From: CAZDBA01 sp964503615
GTDB lineage: Bacteria; Planctomycetota; Planctomycetia; Pirellulales; Pirellulaceae
Assembly: GCA_964503615.1 (NCBI GenBank)
Contig: CAZDBA010000187.1
Span: 1-8,793 of the forward strand
Length of the DNA: 8,793 bases
Direction of reading: 5' to 3'
Below, in pieces: positions 1 through 6,858 of this stretch (position 1 is its first letter; every line of letters begins with the position of its first letter). Both the position numbers and the translations under genes were made by a program. A model generated the notes under the pieces. The model had not been told where the DNA came from. It did not search any database and saw only the letters and a list, made by a program, of their open reading frames with translations.

Positions 1-290
1 GAGCTAAGTTTTTTAGAGTATCAGGTTTCCAACAAAAGTCGCCCAAACTGCCTGTGGTGATGTCGTTTCGCGAGACTTCAACGATGTTGAGACAGTTTTT
101 TGACGTGCAAAAAATTCAGTCTGAGATCATGTATGGCTGTGGCCAGACAGTAGCATGGCCCCGTGGTTGCGTTACCGAAACCCTCTTTGAGTCATCAGGA
201 AGTTTCACCGCGGGAGCGCCCGCCCTCGCGAATCTCGCCACAATCCAAGTGCTCTATCGGAGATCGACCGGGCGAATTAACCTTTGCCCT

Positions 291-1532
291 ATGTCATCCT
301 CTCAGCTTTTACCGAAACCAGAATCGACCTCGTTCAACTGGGCGCTGGCGATTCCCATCGGCGCGATTCTGGTCAGCCACTACTTTGTGGACATCTACTC
401 GTCGTTGATCCCGCCTTTGGTCGGTGTCGTGCAAAACGAGTTTTCGATGACGCCCGAACTGGCCGCGATTTTGATTGGAATCGGTTCGCTATGCAGCGGC
501 TTGGCCCAGCCTGTTTTTGCCTGGGTGAGTGATCGACTAAATACCCGTTGGTGTGGGTCGATCGGATTGGTATTGGCGGCACTGGGTATCACCTTAATCG
601 GCTTTAGTCCAAACCTGCCCTCGCTGTTTGCTATTTATGCAATCGGTATGTTGGGCGTTGGTATGTTCCATCCAATCGCAGCATCGACAATTGGAAAACT
701 GGCAGGCGACCGGCGTGGAATGGCGATCAGTTGGTTCTTCGTTTTTGGGATGGCCGGTTTTTTTACGGGCTCACTTACTGGGCCGCCGCTGGCGACCGGT
801 GTGTCGCTTCAAGCGCTGTCCTATTTGATTCTGCCAGGTTTGGTGATGGCTGTCGTGTTGCAGCTTTCGATCGGCAAAATCGAACACAAGGACCCCAAGG
901 CTGAATGCAAATCGGTTTCCATGCGTGACTACGATTGGATCTCGATCGGTTGCCTGTTCTTATCTTCAGTGTTTCGATACTTTGTATATACAGCAATCGT
1001 CTACCTGTTGGTCCGCTGGATGGAACAATATGTAGGAGGCCTGAATCCCGAATGGTCTGCAGAAAAGATCGCGGACGCATCAGCCCCTTTGGCAGGTCGC
1101 GCCAACGCGGTAATGATTTTGGGACAAGGCATTGGCGGCCTCGTTGCAGGCGCACTAATTGTCACCGGCCACGAGAAATGGCCTTTAGTTTTAACACCCG
1201 TCCTGTGCGGATTATCGTTTATCGCGATTGCAAATTTGGAGCCAGGAGTTGCCGGGTACACAGCTTGTTTTTTCGCTGGCATTGCAGCCCAGTCAATGAC
1301 ACCCGTCGCAATCAGCCTCGCGCAACGCTTGATGCCTTACCACACAAGCCTTGCCTCAGGCATGATTCTCGGAGGAGCGTGGGCTTTGGCATGTACCGGT
1401 CCACGAATCGCAGAATGGATCATCAAAAACTACAGCTTAGAGGCAGCATTGATGTTCTGCTTTGCACTTTCGATCGCATCCGGATTGAGCGCATCCGGAA
1501 TCAGAAAAAAATCGCTACTGGCTGAAACATAA
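291..1532 (+). CDS. MFS transporter, fosmidomycin-resistance (Fsr)-like
   Basis: Predicted inner-membrane major facilitator superfamily exporter of about 413 residues, the usual MFS length. Hydrophobic helices run almost end to end, with a polar central loop around residues 195-215. The first helix carries SHYFVDIYSSLIPPL (residues 29-43). A motif-A-like loop, DRLNTR, follows at 81-86, and GVGMFHPIAAS lies at about 122-132. The H-x-x-x-D first helix and the FHP motif resemble the Fsr branch of MFS drug efflux pumps; this is recognition by eye, and the substrate cannot be read from sequence. The frame stays open upstream to an ATG at 54, but residues encoded before 291 are not membrane- or transporter-like, so the ATG at 291 (MSSSQLL) is preferred although no clear Shine-Dalgarno precedes it. 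The gene lies 110 bp upstream of the polyamine fusion gene on the same strand, so export of a polyamine or related compound is possible but unproven. Confidence 0.85.
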   Translation: MSSSQLLPKPESTSFNWALAIPIGAILVSHYFVDIYSSLIPPLVGVVQNEFSMTPELAAILIGIGSLCSGLAQPVFAWVSDRLNTRWCGSIGLVLAALGITLIGFSPNLPSLFAIYAIGMLGVGMFHPIAASTIGKLAGDRRGMAISWFFVFGMAGFFTGSLTGPPLATGVSLQALSYLILPGLVMAVVLQLSIGKIEHKDPKAECKSVSMRDYDWISIGCLFLSSVFRYFVYTAIVYLLVRWMEQYVGGLNPEWSAEKIADASAPLAGRANAVMILGQGIGGLVAGALIVTGHEKWPLVLTPVLCGLSFIAIANLEPGVAGYTACFFAGIAAQSMTPVAISLAQRLMPYHTSLASGMILGGAWALACTGPRIAEWIIKNYSLEAALMFCFALSIASGLSASGIRKKSLLAET

Positions 1533-1642
1533 ACGAAGTAGCCTTTCCCGCCAAACAGAATCGGTGCAAAATACCGCAGGCCTATCACCCCGATCGGCCA
1601 TTCTTTTTCACCTTTGTTAACACACGTTTGCGAGACCACTCT

Positions 1643-2920
1643 ATGCCTACGCTTGGCCGCCAAATCGTTGCAGAGTATTACGGCTGCAACCCTGAAATCC
1701 TGAACGACGTTGCCAAAATTGAAACTTGCATGCTGGATGCAGCGCGGGCTGCCGAAGCGACCGTCATCAACAGCACATTCCACCATTTCTCCCCGTTCGG
1801 CGTGTCAGGTGTTGTCGTGATTCAAGAATCGCACCTCGCGATTCACACTTGGCCCGAATACGGCTACGCCGCCGTCGACATTTTTACCTGTGGCGATGCG
1901 GTCGATCCGTGGGTGAGCTACCAGTTTCTAGAGACTGCGTTCGAAGCCGATTACGCGTCCGCCATGGAAATGCTTCGCGGACAACAGGGCCAACTGAGCA
2001 AAGCCGATTTCGACGGCGGGGAAACGATCGGTCGCCCGGAAACCAAGCCCGCTATCCAACAAAATCGAAACGTCTGGTTTACCGAGCGAAACGACCAAAT
2101 CGCCATGTCGTTGCGGCACAAAGGGGATCGCTTGTTCGGTGAACAATCCGATTTTCAAAAAGTCGAAATCTTCGACACCTATGCTTACGGACGATTGCTG
2201 ACGCTGGATGGCATGGTGATGACCACCGAAAACGATGAGTACGTTTACCACGAAATGATCAGCCACATCGCCATGCAGACTTTGCCCGATCCCAAAAAGG
2301 TTTTGGTTATTGGAGGAGGCGACGGGGGCGTAGTTCGAGAGATACTCCGCTACGACAGTGTCGAGTCGGTCGTGATGGTCGAAATCGACAAAATGGTAGT
2401 CGATGCCTCGATTGAATTCCTACCGAAAATTGCGTCTGAATTCGGGAACCCAAAACTGGATTTACAGATCGCAGATGGAATCGAGTACGTTCGAAACGCG
2501 GCCGACGGTTCGTTTGATTTGGTTATCATAGACAGTACGGACCCGGTTGGACCGGGCGAGGGGCTATTCAAAGCTGAGTTTTATCAAGACGCACACCGAA
2601 TCCTCAGCAATGACGGGATCATGATCACGCAAAGCGAATCACCTCGCTTTAACACCGCGGTGTTTCAGGAGATCTTTCAGTGTTACGGAACGATCTTTGG
2701 CGCGGAGAATGTCCATTGCTATTTGGCCTTTATCCCAACCTATCCAACAGGCATGTGGAGTTTTTCATTTTGCAGCAAAGGCAACTTGCACCCCACCGCC
2801 AACCTCGACACCGAGCAAGCCGACCAATTCGCCGACCAACACGATTTGCAATACTACAACGCAGCCATCCACACAGCCGCATTTGCGTTACCCGGATACG
2901 TCCGAAAACTACTAAGCTAA
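1643..2920 (+). CDS. speD-speE: Bifunctional S-adenosylmethionine decarboxylase / spermidine synthase (SpeD-SpeE fusion)
   Basis: One 425-residue protein predicted to carry out two consecutive cytosolic steps of polyamine synthesis: decarboxylation of SAM, then transfer of its aminopropyl group to a diamine (putrescine giving spermidine, or another acceptor). Residues 1-115 form a complete prokaryotic-type SpeD. The self-cleaving, pyruvoyl-forming serine is S63 in QESHLAIHTWPE, with H68 and C83 (FTCGD), the same positions as in Thermotoga maritima AdoMetDC. A polar linker covers about 116-143. Residues 144-425 form a full aminopropyltransferase: LDGMVMTTENDEYVYHE (188-204), SAM loop GGGDGG (224-229), VEID (246-249), catalytic Asp in DSTDPVGP (297-304), ITQSESP (328-334) and IPTYPTGMWSF (364-374). 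ATG 1643 gives MPTLGRQ, a normal SpeD N-terminus; an in-frame TTG at 1628 adds only five residues. No stop or frameshift lies between the domains. The diamine source gene is not in the window. Confidence 0.95.
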   Translation: MPTLGRQIVAEYYGCNPEILNDVAKIETCMLDAARAAEATVINSTFHHFSPFGVSGVVVIQESHLAIHTWPEYGYAAVDIFTCGDAVDPWVSYQFLETAFEADYASAMEMLRGQQGQLSKADFDGGETIGRPETKPAIQQNRNVWFTERNDQIAMSLRHKGDRLFGEQSDFQKVEIFDTYAYGRLLTLDGMVMTTENDEYVYHEMISHIAMQTLPDPKKVLVIGGGDGGVVREILRYDSVESVVMVEIDKMVVDASIEFLPKIASEFGNPKLDLQIADGIEYVRNAADGSFDLVIIDSTDPVGPGEGLFKAEFYQDAHRILSNDGIMITQSESPRFNTAVFQEIFQCYGTIFGAENVHCYLAFIPTYPTGMWSFSFCSKGNLHPTANLDTEQADQFADQHDLQYYNAAIHTAAFALPGYVRKLLS

Positions 2921-2956
2921 GTAGCACGCCTCTGGCAAACCCAAAGATCATTTAAT

Positions 2957-2963
2957 GGGAGAG
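2957..2963 (+). promoter_or_regulatory. Shine-Dalgarno site for the TTG-started methyltransferase
   Basis: GGGAGAG lies 6 nt before a TTG at 2970-2972. This is among the better ribosome binding sites in the window and is the reason for choosing TTG over the in-frame ATG at 2994, which has no comparable site in front of it. Confidence 0.55.
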
Positions 2964-2969
2964 TAATTT

Positions 2970-3647
2970 TTGCTTGATGATGAAACACTACACATGTCGC
3001 CGGTTGTCGCCAATTGCGCTATGAACCGCGAGCGGCAACTATCTGGATCAAACAGTTATTCTGCTGAACTCAAATTTGATGTCGAATCCTGGCTGCAAAG
3101 TCAGCTTGAGGTTCGTTCCATAAACTGGCTGGACGTCTGTTGTGGTTCAGGTATCGCATTAGTTGAGGCAGGCCGACGATTCGATTCTTTAAACCATGGA
3201 AATCGCCTTTCGATTACGGGCATTGATTTGGCTGGCCACTTTTTGCAGCACGACCTTCCCAATCTTGAATTGACCAAATCGTCAATAGAATCCTGGCATC
3301 CTGAATTGGAGCTTGATTTAATAACTTGCGTCCACGGCTTGCACTACATCGGTGACAAATTGGGCGTCATCCAGAAAATGGTAAATTGGCTTTCACCAAC
3401 TGGAGCATTTTTTGCCAACATCGACTTGGCGAACTTACAAATGTCCGATGGACGCGCGGGTGGCCGTGTTGCCTTGAATCGCTTAAAAGAGCACGGTGTC
3501 GAATATGATAAAGACAATCGTTTGATTCGGTGCCATGGTGGTCAAAAATTCGACTCGTTGCCTCTGAAATATTGCGGTGCCGATGATCAGGCGGGGCCAA
3601 ACTACACGGGTCAACCTGCTGTCAATTCATACTATGAAGAAGAATAA
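2970..3647 (+). CDS. Class I SAM-dependent methyltransferase
   Basis: A 225-residue soluble protein with a Rossmann-type SAM-binding core. Motif I is WLDVCCGSGIAL (53-64), the acidic end of strand 2 is GIDLAG (84-89, D86 the likely ribose ligand), and the post-II/motif III region is DLITCVHGLHYIGD (116-129), followed by a typical LSPTGAFFANID strand (141-152). The N-terminal NRERQLSGSNSY and the C-terminal GADDQAGPNYTGQPAVNSYY (203-222) lie outside the core; such polar conserved-looking ends probably shape the acceptor site. The substrate cannot be predicted: small molecule, protein and nucleic acid all remain open. Translation probably starts at TTG 2970 because of the site at 2957-2963. It begins 49 bp after the SpeD-SpeE stop on the same strand, so co-transcription is plausible, and 91 bp before a macro-domain gene. 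Both neighbours handle nucleotide-derived ligands, but no pathway link is shown. Confidence 0.85.
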   Translation: MLDDETLHMSPVVANCAMNRERQLSGSNSYSAELKFDVESWLQSQLEVRSINWLDVCCGSGIALVEAGRRFDSLNHGNRLSITGIDLAGHFLQHDLPNLELTKSSIESWHPELELDLITCVHGLHYIGDKLGVIQKMVNWLSPTGAFFANIDLANLQMSDGRAGGRVALNRLKEHGVEYDKDNRLIRCHGGQKFDSLPLKYCGADDQAGPNYTGQPAVNSYYEEE

Positions 3648-3655
3648 AACGACAC

Positions 3656-3677
3656 ACGTGAAACTGCTGACGTGAAA
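3656..3677. repeat. Short direct repeat in the methyltransferase/macro intergenic region
   Basis: ACGTGAAA occurs at 3656-3663 and again at 3670-3677, separated by CTGCTG, giving a 14-bp period. It sits in the 91-bp spacer just after the methyltransferase stop and about 60 bp before the macro-domain start. Tandem half-sites like this can bind a regulator, but two 8-mers may also be chance. No clear promoter was found next to it. Confidence 0.35.
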
Positions 3678-3724
3678 AAGCCCATCGGGGTGGCAAGTCA
3701 GCGATTCGCAACGCACAACGCATT

Positions 3725-3728
3725 AGGA
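3725..3728 (+). promoter_or_regulatory. Ribosome binding site of the macro-domain gene
   Basis: AGGA ends 10 nt before the ATG at 3739, in an A/T-rich leader. It supports that start and independent translation initiation of the macro-domain gene. Confidence 0.5.
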
Positions 3729-3738
3729 ATATAACTAA

Positions 3739-4359
3739 ATGGCTTTACCAATTGACTTGTGGTTGATTCACCCTTCCGCTGAAATGTGCGATGCGTTTCG
3801 AGATCGGTTTGAAGGTTTACCTCGTGTGACCGTGATTGAATCGCGGTTCGAGGATCTTCCTCCGCATGACTGTTTCGTAACCGCAGCAAACGCTTTTGGC
3901 ATAATGAACGCCGGGATCGATGCTGCTGTTGTTCAGTTTCATGGCGAAGAGCTGATGCATCGTGTTCAGACGAGAATCCTGAATGAGTATCTTGGCGAAC
4001 AACCGATCGGTACTTCCTTTATTGAACCGACTGGCAATCCTGACTTTCCCTATATTGCTCACTCGCCAACTATGCGAGTTCCCGGCTCGATCGAGGGAAC
4101 GGACAAAGTTTATACGGCAACATGGGCATCGTTGATTGCAGTTTATCAACATAACGTAGCCAACGATTCAAACATCAACAGCGTCGTTTTCCCTGCGTTT
4201 GGAAATGGCTTTGGCGGAGTAACCTGCTCCGAAGTCGCCAGGCAAATGGCGGTTGCGTATCGGCACTACCTGAATCCACCGCCAAGAATGAATTGGGACA
4301 TGGTGGCAAATCGGCAACGAGCAATTCACTACGACGGAAAACGACAGGTCAGCAAATAA
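3739..4359 (+). CDS. Macro-domain protein (predicted ADP-ribose binding or hydrolysing)
   Basis: A 206-residue single-domain protein with the two ligand loops of the macro fold. The first is FVTAANAFGIMNAGIDAAV (46-64), corresponding to the NAAN...GGVD loop; N51 and D61 align with the Asn and Asp that MacroD-type hydrolases use. The second is FPAFGNGFGGVTCSEVARQM (151-170), the phosphate-binding glycine loop. Between them lies FPYIAHSPTMRVP (103-115). The first loop lacks the glycine-rich GGGG of MacroD and instead resembles a bacterial and phage macro subfamily with a Pro/Ala-Asn-(Ser/Ala)-Phe-Gly-(Phe/Ile)-Met start, as I recall it. By family it could bind or remove ADP-ribose or related nucleotides; which of these is not decided by sequence. 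No ADP-ribosyltransferase such as DarT lies beside it, so a DarG-like antitoxin role is not supported. It follows the methyltransferase and converges on the acyl-CoA dehydrogenase. Confidence 0.85.
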   Translation: MALPIDLWLIHPSAEMCDAFRDRFEGLPRVTVIESRFEDLPPHDCFVTAANAFGIMNAGIDAAVVQFHGEELMHRVQTRILNEYLGEQPIGTSFIEPTGNPDFPYIAHSPTMRVPGSIEGTDKVYTATWASLIAVYQHNVANDSNINSVVFPAFGNGFGGVTCSEVARQMAVAYRHYLNPPPRMNWDMVANRQRAIHYDGKRQVSK

Positions 4360-4411
4360 CGCGACTTTCTGAAATCTGCTATGCAACGAAGCAGCTAAGA
4401 ATTTGGGTTAC

Positions 4412-4511
4412 NNNNNNNNNNNNNNNNNNNNNNNNNNNNNNNNNNNNNNNNNNNNNNNNNNNNNNNNNNNNNNNNNNNNNNNNNNNNNNNNNNNNNNNNN
4501 NNNNNNNNNNN
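4412..4511. other. Assembly gap of 100 N
   Basis: Exactly 100 undetermined bases, the conventional placeholder for a scaffold gap of unknown length. It hides the 3' end of the acyl-CoA dehydrogenase. The 52 bp between the macro-domain stop and the gap hold no recognisable gene. Confidence 0.98.
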
Positions 4512-6556
4512 GCAACGTTGATATCTTTGATCAGGTCTTGGTGAAGTTTCGAGTCTTTGTTCATCATCAACTGTCCGACTTCGGCCCAGGCAGAATGTAG
4601 GGCAGGGGACTCTGTTTGCCCTTTTAGTTTCAGGCTGGCTTCCAGATCTAAGGTCTTTGCGATTTTCAAGTACTCTTCGTTTTCCTCTTTCAGTGAAAGA
4701 GCAAAACAAAGCGACGCCAGGTTGTGGCACAACTGATCAAAGATACCGCCCTCGTCACCCAACGAGAACGATTGATCCATGAACGACTTCTGGTATTTCG
4801 CGATCACCATCAAAATTCGCCGACCCAGAACTCGATTTCGCCGCAGCGCCTTTTTCACATAAGTCTTCTTGAGCGGGAACAAGTTATCGACTTCGCTCAG
4901 GTCACTCGAGCCTAACCAGGATCCGATCGTCGTTTTGGCAATGAACCAACCAAATTTCAGCTTGGGCATCAGGCCAAAACTTCCGTTAACTTCAGCGACA
5001 CCGATTGGCTCCAGGTACTTATTTCGCAAATCCCGAGTCATCGCGTTCGGCGCACCGACATCGGAAAGGACCGGGTTGGGGCCTTCATAAACCGTAGCGA
5101 TGGCGAACTCGTGCATGTTCTCACCGATATAATTTTCAATCGGGAACTCTGGTCGCTCATCTAACGATTTGATTCCTTGAGCATCCGTTCGAGCATACTT
5201 GCGAACCTCATCCGAGTGAACCGAACGACCACCTTGAATCTGGTAACAATTGATGGCGGTCTGCAACAGGCACTTGGTTGCGTAGACTTTTGCGATCATG
5301 CCTTGGGTTTCATCGCGAATTCCATTGGCAGCCAAGCGGAAACAAAGATCGCCCAGTACACGACCGGCCAAACCATGGCAGGCCGCTCGCCCGACCCACG
5401 ATTGGATTCTGGGTGCGCTACCGATCGGCTTGCCAAAAGTTGATCGAAACGATGTCCAACCACCCGCGTTAGGGCCTTCGGTATTGTCAGGGTCGGTTTT
5501 GGTTCCTGTCTTTTGAAATTCAGGGTCGGAAATAATATGTGCGAGCAATTTAAACGTTTTGGCCGCGCTGTTTACTCCAATTCCTCCACGGCCTTTGGCC
5601 AGCGAACTAAATGCCTGAGCCAATCCACGCCCGGGTGGGCCCAGCAGATTTCGAGCTGGTACACGGCAATCGGTTAAACGAAATCGCGCGTTCCAGAGAT
5701 AGTCAAACGCGACGAGGTCGTTTCGTTTCATTCGAAAATGATCGTTGTCCGCTGCGGGGACTTCAAAAATAATCATCCCTGAATCACGACCTGGCGGAAG
5801 GTCGTGTCCTTCGAGGCGTACGATCAGGATACAAACCCCGCCGTATATCACGTTGGTGATCGGCCATTTGACGCCGCTGATTGAGTAGTGATCGCCGTCC
5901 AACCGTGCGGTCATGGAAAGTTTGCTTGGATCTGCACCAACGCCCGGTTCGGTCAAAGCGAATGAACCCAAAAGTTCACCCGCTGCCATTTTCGGAAGGA
6001 AGTATTCTTTTTGTTCCTCGGTACCAAAATCCAGCATGGGAGTTGCCGGTCCGAGAAAGCTGTGGACTTCGAACATCACTGCTAAATCGGGATGCACAAA
6101 GGTCAACGCTCTTAGTAACGGACCCAGGTCGCCCAGCTTGGCACCGCTTCCGCCGTACTCTTTGGGAATCGCCAAGCCAAAGAAACCGCGCTCGGCCAAG
6201 CCTGTGATGATATCGGCGCGGAACAACATTTTTTCATGATCGAACAGCGTGCCATCTTTTTTTCGTTGCAACAAAAAATCGAGAGACTCGCCCATGACGC
6301 TAACAACATCTGGTGAGGGAGCAAACGTTCCGGTCAGGAACTCACGAGCTTTACCACGACCAAACAGCGACGTAATCGTGGGAGCTTTTCCAGAGAATTG
6401 GTTTTCAGCAGAACGATCCGCATCGTCCAGAGTAGACAGCGAGGCGACTTCAGCCGCCGACTTGCCCGCTTGTTGCAAGATCAAAGCCATCGCATCGCGA
6501 GGGGCTTTGTCGTTTGGTTTTGTTTGAGAGGTTTCTTCCGATTGTTTTAGCATCAT
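4512..6556 (-). CDS. Acyl-CoA dehydrogenase, long form with insertions (3' end lost in gap)
   Basis: FAD-dependent enzyme predicted to oxidise an acyl-CoA to the trans-2-enoyl-CoA, the first step of fatty-acid beta-oxidation. About 681 residues are visible from ATG 6556. Seen in order: N-terminal helical domain with GLAERGFFGLAIPKEYGG (119-136); flavin/substrate loop FALTEPGVGAD (199-209); middle beta domain with VPARNLLGPPGRG (299-311); C-terminal helical domain with FGKP (374-377), IQGGRSVHSDEVRKYART (440-457) and VYEGPN (489-494), where E491 matches the catalytic glutamate of the IYEGTNE motif. Two insertions interrupt the usual layout (about 345-373 and 460-487), and at least 190 residues follow the active-site loop, as in VLCAD/ACAD9-type long enzymes. 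GGGTGAG directly precedes paired ATGs at 6556 and 6553; an in-frame TTG at 6565 is less likely. The frame enters the gap open, so the C-terminus is unknown; a stop at 4379-4381 is in frame only if the gap is truly 100 bp or a multiple-of-three variant. Confidence 0.9.
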
Positions 6557-6613
6557 CTCACCCAATTGGCGGACCGTAGTCGCAGTGGTTAATCATATCC
6601 GGCTGTTTGGGGT

Positions 6614-6633
6614 CACAGTCTGTATCGACTGTG
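6614..6633. promoter_or_regulatory. Inverted repeat upstream of the acyl-CoA dehydrogenase
   Basis: Perfect 7-bp arms CACAGTC and GACTGTG are separated by 6 bp (TGTATC). The repeat is about 58 bp upstream of the acyl-CoA dehydrogenase ATG and would lie in its 5' leader. The size and spacing suit a dimeric repressor operator, for example of the TetR or GntR type that often controls fatty-acid oxidation genes, or a small RNA hairpin. The bound factor is unknown. Confidence 0.45.
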
Positions 6634-6649
6634 GATTTACCGCATATTA

Positions 6650-6661
6650 GCTCAAATGAGC
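6650..6661. promoter_or_regulatory. Second short inverted repeat near the likely transcription start
   Basis: GCTCA and TGAGC flank an AA centre. It lies 16 bp from the 6614-6633 repeat and just downstream of the candidate -10 element at 6667-6672 when read on the - strand, where a repressor could block initiation. Five-bp arms are short and could be chance. Confidence 0.3.
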
Positions 6662-6666
6662 ACGAT

Positions 6667-6695
6667 ACAATAACCGTTAATGGAGGGTAAGCCAA
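6667..6695 (-). promoter_or_regulatory. Candidate sigma70-type promoter for the acyl-CoA dehydrogenase
   Basis: Read on the - strand, TTGGCT (6695-6690) and TATTGT (6672-6667) are separated by 17 bp. Each matches four of six bases of the bacterial -35 and -10 consensus, a weak fit but with ideal spacing. It would place the start of transcription near 6660, on the inverted repeat at 6650-6661, leaving a leader of about 100 nt. Confidence 0.3.
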
Positions 6696-6718
6696 ACGTT
6701 ACAAAAGGGAATTTTTAT

Positions 6719-6818
6719 NNNNNNNNNNNNNNNNNNNNNNNNNNNNNNNNNNNNNNNNNNNNNNNNNNNNNNNNNNNNNNNNNNNNNNNNNNNNNNNNNN
6801 NNNNNNNNNNNNNNNNNN
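6719..6818. other. Assembly gap of 100 N between prs and the acyl-CoA dehydrogenase
   Basis: Exactly 100 undetermined bases, probably of unknown true length. It lies in the only long intergenic stretch (6557-6858). That stretch otherwise holds the two inverted repeats and weak promoter upstream of the dehydrogenase, and about 40 bp just after the prs stop. A gene could be hidden here if the true gap is larger. Confidence 0.98.
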
Positions 6819-6842
6819 CTTACCCACAACTCTTATTCGCTG

Positions 6843-6857
6843 TAGGGAACGGCCCTA
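6843..6857 (-). terminator. Weak hairpin directly after prs
   Basis: TAGGG and CCCTA flank a 5-nt loop, beginning one base past the prs stop codon. The stem is only 5 bp and no T-run follows on the - strand, so it is at best a weak or 3'-end-stabilising structure rather than a classical intrinsic terminator. Confidence 0.2.
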
Positions 6858-6858
6858 T

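Noticed and set aside
76..100. TCAAC-GAT-GTTGA hairpin followed shortly by six T residues
   Set aside because: The stem has only 5 bp and 5 nt separate it from the T-run; too weak to call a terminator of an upstream gene that is not visible.
54..290. In-frame open stretch that would add 79 residues to the front of the MFS transporter
   Set aside because: The encoded residues show no signal, helix or family resemblance, and the transporter begins normally at the ATG at 291. The 290 bases before it hold no recognisable gene.
775..1155. 126-codon open frame on the - strand opposite the MFS gene
   Set aside because: Arg/Ser/Pro-rich translation typical of a shadow frame, overlapping clear membrane-helix coding sequence.
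1590..1597. CCGATCGG palindrome between the MFS gene and speD-speE
   Set aside because: Eight bases without a loop, near chance expectation; no T-run or promoter elements support a role.
3739..4359. Macro-domain gene as the antitoxin of a DarT-DarG toxin-antitoxin pair
   Set aside because: No DarT-like ADP-ribosyltransferase is adjacent; the upstream gene is a clear SAM methyltransferase.
4379..4411. Apparent C-terminal tail VTQILSCFVA of the acyl-CoA dehydrogenase across the N gap
   Set aside because: It is in frame only because the placeholder is 100 N; the true gap length is unknown, so the frame here cannot be trusted.
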